This document shows, piece after piece, positions 34,374 through 45,500 of a stretch of 64,000 bases of DNA. How positions within the stretch are numbered: the stretch's first letter is position 1; every line of letters begins with the position of its first letter. The notes below the pieces were generated by a model. That model made no database searches. It was not told where the DNA came from and was given only the letters and a program-made list of their open reading frames with translations. A program made the position numbers and the translations under genes. Source of the stretch: an uncultured Porphyromonas sp. Its GTDB lineage: Bacteria; Bacteroidota; Bacteroidia; Bacteroidales; Porphyromonadaceae. The stretch spans positions 1 to 64,000 of the forward strand of contig NZ_UQJH01000007.1 of assembly GCF_900541275.1 (NCBI RefSeq). Direction: 5' to 3'.

Positions 34374-34454
34374 GGATAGGTCGGACAAGTCGGACGGGTC
34401 GGACAACGTGCCTCCGATCTCAAAGCCTTGTTTTAATGGAATATGGTCTGCGAG
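34374..34454. repeat. Block related to 32226-32303 (right copy)
   Basis: AGGTCGGACAAGTCGGACGG, then CCGATCTCAAAG, then the 3' part of the CRISPR repeat ending CTGCGAG. It contains three TCGGAC units, the complement of the TCCGAC arrays at 3932 and 7396. Its last 37 bases are counted as the degenerate end repeat of the CRISPR array. Confidence 0.7.
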
Positions 34455-34825
34455 GCACCTATGCTCCCGTTGTAGGGGAGACTTGGAGGGTCTTAATCCT
34501 TGTTTTAATGGAATATGGTCTGCGAGTCGCTGAGAGACAGCTTGTAAGGTACCCTCAGAACCACGGTCTTAATCCTTGTTTTAATGGAATATGGTCTGCG
34601 AGTCTACTGTTGAGTCTGTAAAGGCTCAACTAGACAAAGTCTTAATCCTTGTTTTAATGGAATATGGTCTGCGAGGCAAACATCAATGATCTCCCCGAGA
34701 TGGTGCCTAACGGGTCTTAATCCTTGTTTTAATGGAATATGGTCTGCGAGAGGCTCCAACTCGGCTCTGGATGCCGCAAGTGAGAAAAGTCTTAATCCTT
34801 GTTTTAATGGAATATGGTCTGCGAG
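34418..34825 (-). CRISPR. CRISPR array: five identical 37-bp repeats plus one degenerate, five spacers
   Basis: Identical repeats lie at 34490-34526, 34566-34602, 34639-34675, 34714-34750 and 34789-34825. On the plus strand each begins GTCTTAATCC and ends GGTCTGCGAG. A degenerate one lies at 34418-34454 with its left part replaced. Spacers are 35, 39, 36, 38 and 38 bp and unrelated to each other. Degeneration at the left end and a promoter at 34919-34926 on the right indicate minus-strand transcription. In that direction the repeat ends GGATTAAGAC, like many 5' crRNA handles of type I-B or III systems. No cas gene lies in the window. Confidence 0.93.
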
Positions 34826-34918
34826 GGTCAAATCTGTGAAGATCTGTATGTGAGCCCTTTACGACCGAAAAAACCGCAGAACCCTAAAATTTTGAGGGAA
34901 AACATGTACCTCTGAGTG

Positions 34919-34926
34919 CAAATATA
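34919..34926 (-). promoter_or_regulatory. -7 box (TATATTTG) in the CRISPR leader
   Basis: TATATTTG on the minus strand matches TAnnTTTG and points into the array, giving a leader transcript of about 85 bases before the first repeat. The AT-rich stretch 34826-34950 is the probable leader. Confidence 0.6.
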
Positions 34927-34988
34927 CAAAGGTTTTTTGAATTGATTGTATAACGTGCTATCTCTGCCTTACAATTTTCCCACTTTTC

Positions 34989-35027
34989 CTGTGATCTCCC
35001 TCTTTATCAAGAGGATAGAGATCACAG
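34989..35027 (-). terminator. Terminator of the nucleoside transporter gene
   Basis: CTGTGATCTCCCTCTT (from 34989) pairs imperfectly with GAGGATAGAGATCACAG (35011-35027), 30 bases after the stop. It separates the transporter from the CRISPR leader. Confidence 0.6.
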
Positions 35028-35056
35028 AGTGGGAGGCTGAGCTCGACCGGGTGTCG

Positions 35057-36277
35057 TCACTCGGCCGAGCGGTCGTGGAAGAGGAGCCAGAAGAGGATCC
35101 CGGCGACAAGCGCATAGCCGGCGAAGATAAACCAGCTCTCCGGAAAACAGACCCGATCGACCACAAAGCCCGCCGCATAGGCACCGATCGTGGAGCCGAG
35201 CCCATTCGTCATCATCAGGAAGACGCCCTGAGCCGATGAGCGCAGCGCAGGCGAGGTCTGCTTGTCCACATAGAGCGAGCCGCTTATATTGAAGAAGTCA
35301 AAGGCGACCCCGTAGATGATCATCGAGAGGATCAGGAGCGACACCCCGTCGCCGGGATCGCCCCAGCCGAGGAAGGCGAATCGCAGCACCCACGCCATGA
35401 AGCTGATCATCATCACCGCCTTGATGCCAAAGCGCTTGAGGAAGAAGGGGATCATCAGGATGCAAAGCGCCTCGGAGATCTGCGAGAGGGAGATCAGCGT
35501 GCCGGAGTGCTCCACACCGAAGGTGCTGGAGTAGGCGGGGTTCTCACCGAAGCCGGTGATGTAGACGTTGGCAAAGGCGTTGGTGATCTGGAGACAGATG
35601 CCGAGGAGCACGGAGAAGAGGAAGAAGATCGCCATGTCGTGCCGCTTGAAGAGGCGGAAGGCCTCCAGCCCCAGCTTCTCCAGCAGCCCCTCGTCCCCGG
35701 TCCGCGGCTTGCGGATGATACGGCTCGAGGGGAAGACAAACATCCATGCCGCGAGGGCAAAGGAGAGTCCGGCGGAGATGTAGAGCTGTGTCGCAGAGGT
35801 CTTGAAGCCGAGGTTGTCCACCACCAGCATCGCGCAGATGAAGCCTACGGTGCCGAAGACGCGGATCGGTGGGAAGTGCTTCACGGTGTCGAGCCCCGCA
35901 CGGTTGAGTGCCGAGTAGGCGGTGGCATTGCTGAGCCCCAGGGTCGGCATATAGAAGCAGACGCTCAGCAGGATCAGCGTGTAGAGGGAGGTGAAGTCGG
36001 TCACCTGTGCGGCAGCGATCATCAGCCCTCCGGCGATGAGGTGACAGATCGAGGTGAGCCGCTCGTCGGGGATCCACTTGTCAGCGACGATGCCCATCAG
36101 TGTCGGCATAAAGATCGAGGCGATGCCCATAGTGGCAAAGAAAGCGCCGATCTGCCCGCCGGTGAAGTCGAGCGTCCCGAGGTAGACGCCGAGGGAGATC
36201 AGCCAAGCTCCCCAGACGGCGTACTCCAGGAAGTTCATCACGATCAGTTTGCCCTTAAGCGTAGAGGTAGATTGCAT
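35057..36277 (-). CDS. Nucleoside transporter, NupG/XapB-type MFS protein
   Basis: An inner-membrane proton symporter for nucleosides by family resemblance. The 406-residue protein is almost entirely membrane helices, about 12 in two bundles. It opens with the characteristic KGKLIVMNFLEYAVWGAWLISLGVYLGTLDFTGGQIGAFFATMGIASIFMPTLMGIVADKW. It stands alone between the CRISPR leader and dapA, which is on the same strand but has its own hairpin and promoter. The exact substrate cannot be told from sequence. Confidence 0.88.
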   Translation of the reverse strand: MQSTSTLKGKLIVMNFLEYAVWGAWLISLGVYLGTLDFTGGQIGAFFATMGIASIFMPTLMGIVADKWIPDERLTSICHLIAGGLMIAAAQVTDFTSLYTLILLSVCFYMPTLGLSNATAYSALNRAGLDTVKHFPPIRVFGTVGFICAMLVVDNLGFKTSATQLYISAGLSFALAAWMFVFPSSRIIRKPRTGDEGLLEKLGLEAFRLFKRHDMAIFFLFSVLLGICLQITNAFANVYITGFGENPAYSSTFGVEHSGTLISLSQISEALCILMIPFFLKRFGIKAVMMISFMAWVLRFAFLGWGDPGDGVSLLILSMIIYGVAFDFFNISGSLYVDKQTSPALRSSAQGVFLMMTNGLGSTIGAYAAGFVVDRVCFPESWFIFAGYALVAGILFWLLFHDRSAE

Positions 36278-36312
36278 ATAGTCGTTATTGTATTATGGAA
36301 ACGAAATTATCA

Positions 36313-36335
36313 GTGCGACCCGCAAGGGGTCGCAC
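36313..36335 (-). terminator. dapA terminator
   Basis: GTGCGACCC (36313-36321) pairs with GGGTCGCAC (36327-36335) across a 5-nt loop, 20 bases after the dapA stop. Confidence 0.55.
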
Positions 36336-36355
36336 TGCAGGGACACCATCTCGCC

Positions 36356-37276
36356 TCAGTCTCGGAAGGCGGGATCCCCCTTGACGGAGCTGTACTCGGA
36401 CTTAAGGGCGGCGAGGGTCTTCTCCGACACCGGCACGAGGGGCAGTCGGAGGACGTTGGGTGCCAGCCCCATCAGGCTGAGGAGCGCCTTGGCTCCGGAG
36501 GGGTTGCCGTCCACGAAGAGGAGGCGGAAGGTCTCCTTGAGCAGCCGGTGGGTGTGGAGTGCCTCCTTATCCTTCCCCTCAGCGAGCAGGTGAACCATCT
36601 CGGCAAAGGTGGCGGGGTAGGCGTTGCCGATCACGGAGATCACGCCGTCGATGCCCATGGTCATCAGGGGATAGGTGATGGTGTCGTCACCCGAGAGGAC
36701 GAAGAAGTCCTCCGGTGCGCGATGCCGGACGAGATCGATCTGCCCGACGATGCCGCTCGCCTCCTTGATGCCGATGATGGCGGGGCAGTCGTTGGCTAGG
36801 CGGATAGTGGTCTCGGGGAGCATATTCACCCCGGTGCGCGAGGGGACGTTGTAGATGATGATCGGGATGGGCGATACCTCGGCGATGGTGCGGAAGTGGC
36901 GGTAGAGCCCCTCCTGGGAGGGCTTATTGTAGAAGGGGCAGACCACCAGGGCGGCATCGATGCCGGTGAGGTCCATCGTGGTGAGGCGGGTGATCACCTT
37001 GAGGGTGCTATTGGAGGAGACGCCGACGACGAGCGGCAGGCGGTCCTGATTGACCTCCACGAAGGTGCGGATGACCCGGTCCTGCTCCTCCTCCGTGAGC
37101 GTGGGGGTCTCAGCGGAGGTGCCGAGGGCGACGAGGAAGTCCGCCTTACCCTCTATCTGGCGGCGGATCAGCAGGCGGAGGCGGTCGTAGTCGACGCTCT
37201 TGGTCTCGTCATCGGTGAAGGGCGTCACCATCGCCGTCCCGAGTCCGCGGAGGTATAGGATCCTTTTGGTAAGCAT
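36356..37276 (-). CDS. dapA: 4-hydroxy-tetrahydrodipicolinate synthase
   Basis: Condenses pyruvate with aspartate semialdehyde at the branch to lysine and diaminopimelate. The 306-residue TIM barrel has the GTSAETPTL substrate motif, the catalytic Tyr in IIIYNVPSRTGVNM and the Schiff-base Lys in IIGIKEASG. The ATG at 37276 gives about ten residues before the conserved GLGTAMVTPF. It is monocistronic with its own -7 box at 37308-37315. Confidence 0.95.
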   Translation of the reverse strand: MLTKRILYLRGLGTAMVTPFTDDETKSVDYDRLRLLIRRQIEGKADFLVALGTSAETPTLTEEEQDRVIRTFVEVNQDRLPLVVGVSSNSTLKVITRLTTMDLTGIDAALVVCPFYNKPSQEGLYRHFRTIAEVSPIPIIIYNVPSRTGVNMLPETTIRLANDCPAIIGIKEASGIVGQIDLVRHRAPEDFFVLSGDDTITYPLMTMGIDGVISVIGNAYPATFAEMVHLLAEGKDKEALHTHRLLKETFRLLFVDGNPSGAKALLSLMGLAPNVLRLPLVPVSEKTLAALKSEYSSVKGDPAFRD

Positions 37277-37307
37277 AGCTATCGTACTCTAATGGATTTC
37301 TTTGAGA

Positions 37308-37315
37308 CAAATGTA
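37308..37315 (-). promoter_or_regulatory. -7 box (TACATTTG) for dapA
   Basis: Exact TAnnTTTG match on the minus strand, 31 bases before the dapA ATG. Confidence 0.5.
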
Positions 37316-37613
37316 AGAGAAATATTCCTCTTCGTGGCGCCACGTCTCCTGAGCTGACGGGGAGCGAAAGAGGTGAATCGGTGCTTTCTTAATCAAGATT
37401 GGTCGTAAGCATTGGTGATCTCGTCGGCGACCACTGGACGGACACTAAGCGTCCAGACTCATAGTACGAGGGTTTCCTGTAGGCTGTAGGGAGGCAGATG
37501 ATCAACAACATAGCGTCTGAGTCCTTTGCAGACAGCCTATCCTTGCTTAGGAGCGAATGGTGAAAACAAATCGTACCTGGGCTGTGGGCTTGCTCGATGT
37601 AGCCGTCGCAGCC
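37316..37613. other. Gap downstream of the helicase operon, no gene seen
   Basis: No frame here looks coding. A short perfect hairpin CTGGACG / CGTCCAG at 37434-37456 lies about 160 bases past the operon's last stop and could act as a terminator. The stretch may be decayed sequence marking the edge of the acquired operon. Confidence 0.4.
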
Positions 37614-39506
37614 TCACTCCTTGAGATATAGTCTCGAGGGAACCTCCGAGAGTGGGTAGCGGAGGCTGTCGGTGGTGTAGATGATATACAGCTGCTCCAT
37701 GGTGCGTGTCATAGCCACGTAGAGTGTCCTCCGTCTGCCATCGTCAGCGGCACCCTCGTACTCGGGTAGGATGACGACGTCAAACTGTAGACCCTTAGAG
37801 CTATGGTAGGTCATCACCATAGGGTCTGGCGACATGAAGTCGAGCTCATATATCTCATCGCTCTCCCCACCGGTCTTGCACTTAATCCTGACGGATAGAC
37901 CTCGTTGCTTAAGCTCCTCCCCGATCGTCTGTACCTCACTATTATTGGAGAGAAGTATGGCGATCTTCTTGCCCTTATTCTCCTCGATGATCTGGGCGAT
38001 AAGGTTGATCTCCTTCTCAAGGCTGTCGGAGTGAATGATATGCGGAAGGTGGTCGGTCGTATTCTTGTATACCTTATCCTTGTATGGTGGTACATCAACG
38101 CCCACATAATCCTCTGTGATCTTAGCGACATTACGGGGGAGGCGGTAGTTATTGTACAGCCTCAGTGGCTTTAGCCCGGTAAGCTCAGATATCTCCTCGA
38201 TCGACATTGTAGGCTGATCGAAGTGCTTATAGATGGACTGGGCAGAGTCCCCGAAGAAGTAGTAGGCCGTCTTAGCAGCATCCATAAACCTCTTGACCTG
38301 GTCCCTATTGAAGTCCTGGATCTCGTCTACGATGATATAATCGGCCTTGGGACATCCCATAACCTCCCACTTGGCTGCAGTGTAAAACTGGTAATTGGCA
38401 CTTCGCTTCCCGAGCTTCATGAAGCTATTCAGCGACTTCGTCAGCGTGAGGAGTATCACATCTCCACCCTCCTCAGCGATCTTCTGAGCCTTGTGCATAG
38501 CGATGACAGACTTCCCGCTTCCTGCGCATCCTGTGATGAGCATAGACTGGTCCTTGCTGAGCTCGATCAGATCCATCTGATCATCGTCCTCCTCAACGGC
38601 CTCGTCTCCCGGATCCCATATGGACGTGTGGACACTTGACTCCTCGGACCGGACGGGCCGGGAGGATTGCTGACCTGCTGTGTGCCTCTCCTGAGAGACC
38701 TCCTCTATATGATGGGCTCTCTCCCTCTCCTCGGCTAATTGCTTTTCCAGCTTCTCGATCGTCTGTGATAGAGACTCGATCAATTGGAGCTTACTCTTGA
38801 CAATAGAGCTACTCTCCTCCGACTCCTTCGTAGCCTGCTTTTTTAGACTCTCCAGCTCTTCTCGTGTCTTGGATATGTCCTGCTGTGCTTTATCTAGCTC
38901 CTTACGGGTCTTGTCGTGTGCTTCCTCTGCTTCCTTGAGCTTCTCTGACGAGGCCAGGTCGAGCTTTTTGAGTGTGCTAAGGAAGCCGATCGTCTCAGCT
39001 GAAATGAGCTTTTGCTCCTTGAGGAACTTAAACTCCCGTACAAGGAAGGAAGCACAGTCCAGTGCCACGACAAAAATATCATCGGTACGACTCCCGGAGT
39101 GGCTCCCGATCTCGCTGGCATTATTGTAGAGACGGACTAGAGTGGCAGTAGCGCTCTCCAGCTCTGTCTGAAAGTGCTTATTGTCTCTCTGGATCCGCGT
39201 AGAATTCCTGAGGGTCAAGACCTTCTCAATGGGCCATATCAGGCCACTCCCTTTGAGTTCCTTGCCATTGTTTTGATTAGTCCAGTAGACCTCCTTGGTT
39301 TTATTATTCAGGATCAGTTTTTTTCGACCGGAGATTATATCCTCTGCGAGCCGCTCGTCAAGGCAGTCGTATAGTATCAGCTTTGCTAAGTCCTCGATAG
39401 CAGGTCTGATGTCTCTGAAGAAAAAGACATAGTCCCCCTTATTGTATTCCTCAGAGGCTCTATCGAAATTTTGCTTGAGATCTTCCTTGATGAGATTCAT
39501 AACCAT
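37614..39506 (-). CDS. Superfamily 1 helicase with N-terminal unknown domain and coiled coil
   Basis: A 630-residue protein, third gene of the helicase operon. Residues 1-165 form a helical domain I do not recognise. It contains an RIQRDNKH segment (R104, H111) whose Rx6H spacing is allowed for HEPN nucleases. Residues about 183-271 are a charged coiled coil. Residues about 315-625 hold a compact SF1 motor: Walker A ITGCAGSGKS (K332), Walker B VDEIQDF (D394-E395), FFGDSAQSIY, YNNYRLPRNVAKI, TYHSSKGLQFDVVILP and LYVAMTRTMEQL. Start set at the ATG at 39506, 7 bases after the upstream stop. The frame also opens with GTG at 39533 inside the giant gene. Confidence 0.85.
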   Translation of the reverse strand: MVMNLIKEDLKQNFDRASEEYNKGDYVFFFRDIRPAIEDLAKLILYDCLDERLAEDIISGRKKLILNNKTKEVYWTNQNNGKELKGSGLIWPIEKVLTLRNSTRIQRDNKHFQTELESATATLVRLYNNASEIGSHSGSRTDDIFVVALDCASFLVREFKFLKEQKLISAETIGFLSTLKKLDLASSEKLKEAEEAHDKTRKELDKAQQDISKTREELESLKKQATKESEESSSIVKSKLQLIESLSQTIEKLEKQLAEERERAHHIEEVSQERHTAGQQSSRPVRSEESSVHTSIWDPGDEAVEEDDDQMDLIELSKDQSMLITGCAGSGKSVIAMHKAQKIAEEGGDVILLTLTKSLNSFMKLGKRSANYQFYTAAKWEVMGCPKADYIIVDEIQDFNRDQVKRFMDAAKTAYYFFGDSAQSIYKHFDQPTMSIEEISELTGLKPLRLYNNYRLPRNVAKITEDYVGVDVPPYKDKVYKNTTDHLPHIIHSDSLEKEINLIAQIIEENKGKKIAILLSNNSEVQTIGEELKQRGLSVRIKCKTGGESDEIYELDFMSPDPMVMTYHSSKGLQFDVVILPEYEGAADDGRRRTLYVAMTRTMEQLYIIYTTDSLRYPLSEVPSRLYLKE

Positions 39507-39513
39507 CTGAATA

Positions 39514-42500
39514 TTAGTCAGGGGTGCCGACACCGCTTATAAGTACGACATATATATAGCCGTTCTGGATAGCCTCACTACCCCAGTTTTCTTTGTATTC
39601 GTCTTTTGTCTCCTCGTAGGTCCAGGCTACGATGTCGCTGACAAAGAAGCCACCCAATTGAGACACACTGTTGTTGGCTGCATTAATTGCTATCCTGCTT
39701 GGGGTCTGACTCCTAGATGTTAGGATGCCGATCGGTGGCGTGATAGAGTCTTGGTAGATCTTATAATTGCCCCGGTTGTCCCTTATCAGCTTCACTGCTG
39801 CACCTCTCTTGACCTTTGTACGGATTAACTCCCGGGCGCCTCTGTACTCTTTGCCGGCACTGTACGAGAGGTTGTAGTTGCCGAGCTTAGGGTCGGACTC
39901 CATATAGAGTATTTGCTGCGGGTCTTGAGACCTATAGATCTCCTCGCCTCTCTCTACGGCTCGCTCTCTCGGGCCCTTAGATACATACAGGTATTTCTTG
40001 GCTCTTGTGTATGCCACATAGAGTAGCTTCTGCTCCTCCTGTATGTCCGCCAAGTCATCTGCTGAGAGATACTCACCATCAAGGTAGTCGCAACGGTGTG
40101 GGATGATTGGGAGACCGACCGAGGAGGGAGTGATGAAGACGGCATCAAACTCGAGACCCTTCACCTTATGCATCGTAGTAAGGATGACCTCGAGGCGGTC
40201 GTCCTTGATCAGTCGCTGATCTTTATAGTCCTCATAGATCTTGAATACTCCCCCATCATCCTGTGAGGAGATATCCCTGATGTAGTCGGCCATATCCTGC
40301 CAGGTGTGAGGACTCTCGCTGGCACGGATGGAGTCCAGGTAGCTAAGCGATAGCGTGTAAGCTATGTCGATATAGAACTCATCCCATGTGGGATAGCTCC
40401 TCCTCAGATCCTCGACAATGTCCCTCAGCTCTGTGGCCGTCTTATCTCCCTCGATCTCGCATAGCTTGCCGGATGAGGACTCAAGTAAGTGGATGAGGTG
40501 ATAGATCTCCCTTGCTCTCCAGAGCTCACATACGCTCGTCCCTTGTATCCTCAGTCGTACGTCATCGGGAAGCTTCTCCTTCTCTCGGAGTTGGGCATAG
40601 CATCTGTAGACTTCGCTATTTGTCCTGAAGAATACAGCAATGGTGTGTATGGCATTACGACTGTCTTGTTGGGACGCCCCGGTCTTACGGATCTTATCTA
40701 TGTACTCTAGCAGGTCACGGGTCCACTCTTGACTATTGTCAGAGTCACAGTCACTGATATGTACATAGCTCTCCGTAGGCTCGTGCTCCATGATGACATC
40801 AGCTGCCTTGGGTAGCTGACATCCGTCAGGGAGGAAGGTCTTAGCGGCGTCGAGGATCTTCTGATAGGACCTATAGTTGGTGAACATAGTCATCTCCACC
40901 GGGTGGATGGCCTCTCTCAACTGGGCGTAGTAAGGCTTTGGGTCTACGCAACGGGCATACTCTTCAGGACTAAGTTGCTTGCGCTCGCCACTACTGTCCC
41001 TTGGGATCCGGTCAAAGCCATAAATACTCTGGTTGATGTCACCGATGGTGAAGAACGACGCCTTAGGATAGATGTCGTGAAGCATCAGTAGGCAATCCAG
41101 CCTCACCTGGGTAATGTCCTGAAACTCATCTACCAGTATGTGAGTGATCTCAGGGTAGCGCAGGATAAATGCTCTCTTATTGTTGCTTAGGTAGTCGTAA
41201 AAGGAGTATTCCCAGAGCTCCGGCTTAGTCTTGTCAAGTGATTTCCCGAGACATTTCTTAGCTAAGCCGTGAAACGTGTGTACATTGATCCTATTCGCCG
41301 TCCGGCTCATCCCGAGCCTTGTGAAGAGGTGGTTGAGCCGATTCCTCAGCTCCGTGACGACAGCTCTATTGTATGCCAGTACGAGTATCTTATTAGGACT
41401 GACGTGCTCAGTGTAGATAAGCCTAGCACATCGGAGAGTAAGGACATGAGTCTTCCCAGACCCCGGTCCGGCAAGCACATTGACATTGGCATCCCTGGGC
41501 TGATTGTAGATCGCCAGCTGTGCTGGATTTGACTCAAGCTTGCGCTCCTCATCCCTTAGCGCTTCCTCGGTGAGCTGTTGCATAATGCCGGAGTCCTCCG
41601 GGGCACTCTCACCGGCTAGAGTAAAGTACTCATCGGTATTCCTACACCCGAAATACCTCTTGATGAAGCTCTCTTGTCGATCAGGTGCAAGGGCGGAATA
41701 TATCTGCATACAAGCGAGACGAAGAATCTTTACCCTATTCACCTCCTCAAATTCCCTACGCAGCTCGTAGAGTGGAGAGGACTTGTCCTCAAGTGGCTCC
41801 TCGAGGGAGTCCTTGCTCTTCTCTGTCGTATAGCACTCTATGCACGATGGGAGCAGGCCGGAGTGATTGATATAGCGAAGCATCGAGAGGGTCTGGAGAA
41901 TAGTGCTGAAGTAAATATATCTCGACTGCAGCTTCATACCTCTGGTAAGCTTCACGGCATCAGAAGCCCACTCTATCATGTCGTTTGTCCGGTCGTTGGT
42001 CACGATTGATTCAAGGAAGCTGGTGCAGTCTCTCCTGAGCAAGGGCAAGAATTTCTCCCATTGCTTGTCATGTACCGTGATGTAGTAGATGGCTTGTTTC
42101 CTCCTGTACTTGATGTGAAGACTTACCCCGGGGACAAACTTGAGTAACTTGAGCATATCAGTACCGGTACGGGTGGTGATATCCTCTGTGTAGGTCTCCA
42201 GTTTCGTGACTGCTCCACTGAGGTGGGCCTCATGCTCCGAATTTCTCCATATCATGTAGTCGACCTCTTTCTTCTTGCTATCCAGGGCTTTCACGGATAT
42301 TCTGGAGAGGTCAATCCCATCCAAGAGGTGGCCTGCCAAGTCTCTTCGTGCCTCATCGTCCAGCACGATCTCTTTATTGACTCGACAGCTGCTGAGGAAG
42401 TCGTGAAGTCCCTTCAGTATTATCTGGAGGGTCAGGGGTGCCGTTTTTCTCTCTAAAAGGAAGTACCTCGTCTCGTAATAGCGGTAAGGAGCGAGCGAGC

Positions 42501-45500
42501 AGTGGAGGGTGTTATTGATCAAGAGAAGTTCTTTCTCTACCGCCTCAATAAGGATATCCATCAACTCGTACCTTGCAAGGTGAAACTCATTTTGGATATC
42601 ACGAAGGCATATGATATTACTCCCGGTAGGATCAGTACATGACTTGCTGATGTAATTGAGCACTTCCTCGTGATCACAGCCTGCTAATGACTTCCCTGAG
42701 AAAGAGATGGTTAGGTAGCCGGCGCCTAGATACTCTGTCTTGAGGTGGCCTATGTGGTCAAGCCAGTAAAGAGCTATGCGAGTAGATGTGATGTCCTTGG
42801 AGACCCCTGACTCTTTTTGCCAGACATTGAAGGGCACAAGGACAGGCTGGGACTCTGTTTCCTTGAGGGTCTGGAATTTCTCAATAAAGGCAATCACTGC
42901 CTCCTTGCAGGATACGATATCGGACCAGCTGAGCATATTGCTGATCAGCAGCTCCTTGAGGACCCTGAAGTCCTCGTCAGAGTTGATGCAGAGTGCAGGT
43001 ATCTGCCCCTCCGGCCCAAATACGTCCTCAAACATCTTCCTACTGCGTCCCACGCGACCCACCTCCTGTAGGTAGTCCTCTATATAGGAGGGAGGGCTGA
43101 AGTGGACGAGATAGTGTATGTTGGGTATGTCCATCCCCATGCCAAAGGCTTTCGTGGCCGCTAGGATGTAGATGTCTTTTCCACTCCCTTCATCCCGACT
43201 ATCTGCAGAGCTCTTGAAGGCTTTGTACTTGTCACTCCGTTGCTGGCTGTCGAGTCCGGCATGGAAGTAATCGATGTGATCAGCGCACTGTCTCAATATA
43301 GGATCTGCATCCGAGGCTTTACATAGCTCACTGAGCATATCAGTAACCTCCTCGCACTCGCGACGCCTGCGACAGAAGATCAGCATACGGCTTTTTTGGA
43401 AGTCGATCTTATTTGCCTTAATGTAGTCGACAATGGCCGCCACTCGGTCATCCATAGTGTGTCCTTGTGTGCCAGCGCTTGCACTGAGGCCTGATAACGC
43501 AAAGGATATGTCTATGTGGTCCCGGACAGGATTGGCACTCTCACCGAGACGCTTGATATCGGGTAGGAACTCTCTTATCTCGCTCTCGACCTGAGCTGTG
43601 ATGGTGGCAGAGAAGAGTGAGAAGGTGAAGTCATTGTACCTCCGCTTCAGCTCGATGCAGCGCTGCAGAGCATACTGATAGTCCGGCCTAAACTCTTGGC
43701 CCCACTGAGTAATACAGTGAGCCTCGTCAAAGATCACATACTCCAGACCTCCATCCCTATTAATACGCGTCTCGAGGGCAGACATAAATCGCTTGACCCT
43801 GAATCGCTCCGGTGTGATATAGAGAAGTGCAAGCTCTCCGCTCACTATTCGTCTGTAGATGTAGTCTACATCAAATGGCTCCCTGGATCCACTTAGGTAG
43901 TCGACATTGGTCCCAAATCCTTTCTCGAAGAGCTCCTCTACCTGATCCTGCATAAGAGCGAGCAGAGGTGAGATGACAATACTCAGTCTGTGCCGGTGGA
44001 TGGCATGGTAGATCGCCGGTGCTTGGAAGAGTACAGATTTACCTCCGCCTGTGGGTAGAGTGACGAGGTAGTCCCCCGACGGCTCTATGATCTCCTTGAG
44101 TATTGGCTTCTGATAGTCATACCAGTCAAAGGGCTCGCTGTCGGAGTTGGTGCCAAGGAAGGGCCTTCTAAGCATCTCCATAACCTCCTCTGTGGAGTGA
44201 GAGCTCTCCTCTTGGTGCCCATCTGCGAAGTATTGTCCTGCCTGTGCAAGTGCGGTCTCATACCTCGAGTTATTTTCCCAGAGGGCGTACTCCTCCAGCT
44301 TTGCGAGGCTGGCATCAAGTGGAGTCGGGTAGTCCTCCAAGTGGGGATCGATCACGTAGAGCCGTGTATCGGGATTATTAGCCACCATCAGGGAGTAGTA
44401 GTGCCGTATGATCGGCCACGATGCGGCCATACACTGACGCGCGGTGGACTTAGTGACCGTGTCCTCGTCCTCCCTCCTTTGAGTAGACCTCTGATCGTCG
44501 CCATCGAATGGGAGGGTGTCCCACATAATCATATGGCGCTCGATATCTAAGTCGTCCCATACATAGCATAGAGCCTCATCTGTACGATAGGTACCGATCT
44601 CTCTCAGGAAGTCTTCCTTATCTATCAGGACCAGCCCTCGACTCGGATCACGTATGAGGTCTATCTGCTGCAGCCCCTCCCCCTCGCGAGGTACGTCGTA
44701 GCCTAATTGTGTGGCATAGTCTATGAGTGACTCTCTCTCCTCCCTCATACGGAGTATGTAGACGAGCACAACTCCTCGATTTCTTTCCTTTATCTCACTC
44801 AGAAGAGCAAATTGAGCGACCCAGTAGGCACTTCGGAAGACAGAGAAGGAGCTGACACGCTTTTCTTTGCCACTAAAGTCCTCAGTAACGGGATCTGATA
44901 GCCGAGCAATGACAATGGGTTGCTCCGTATTGCCGACGCTCGCAAGCTCCCACGGATATACCGCAGGGTCAGCATTAAAGTTGGTTAAGAATTTCCTCCT
45001 GAGTGTCTGATACTGATAGTTTCGGAAGATCGAGATCTTCCCGGAGAGACTTTTCTCGGCCCAAGTGTTGGCCGTCAGTGGTTCGTCCGATATACCCAGA
45101 CCTGCTCTCTCCTCCTTGTCAAGGAGGGCAATATTGGATGCCGCCATCGAGAAAGGTAGTCGGGAGTGGAGATCGATGAGCTCCTCAGAGGTGTACTCTT
45201 TGTCGATTTTTTGCACGAATGACCGATCGTGAATCTCTGTCCCAATCGCATAGATATGCGTGTAATCTCTCTGATATAGTGTCTGGTCGACAAAGCCGGA
45301 AGTCTCGATGCAGTCGATGTGGCTCGGTCTCACGTAGAGGAAGGGTATAAGTCTCTCATCGGAGAGGTAGACGCTGATATCGCCACTTCCTTGAGTGCGC
45401 AAGTACAGAGCTATATTGGCGACGATAGGTGTCCTGGATACTTCACAGAAGCGCTTAAGGATAGTCCTGGTAAGGACATCGAGTCCTCCGCTCGACTCAA

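Noticed and set aside
34355..34831. Small frames on both strands with repeating peptides (NPCFNGIWS, DHIPLKQGLR)
   Set aside because: They are translations of the CRISPR repeats.
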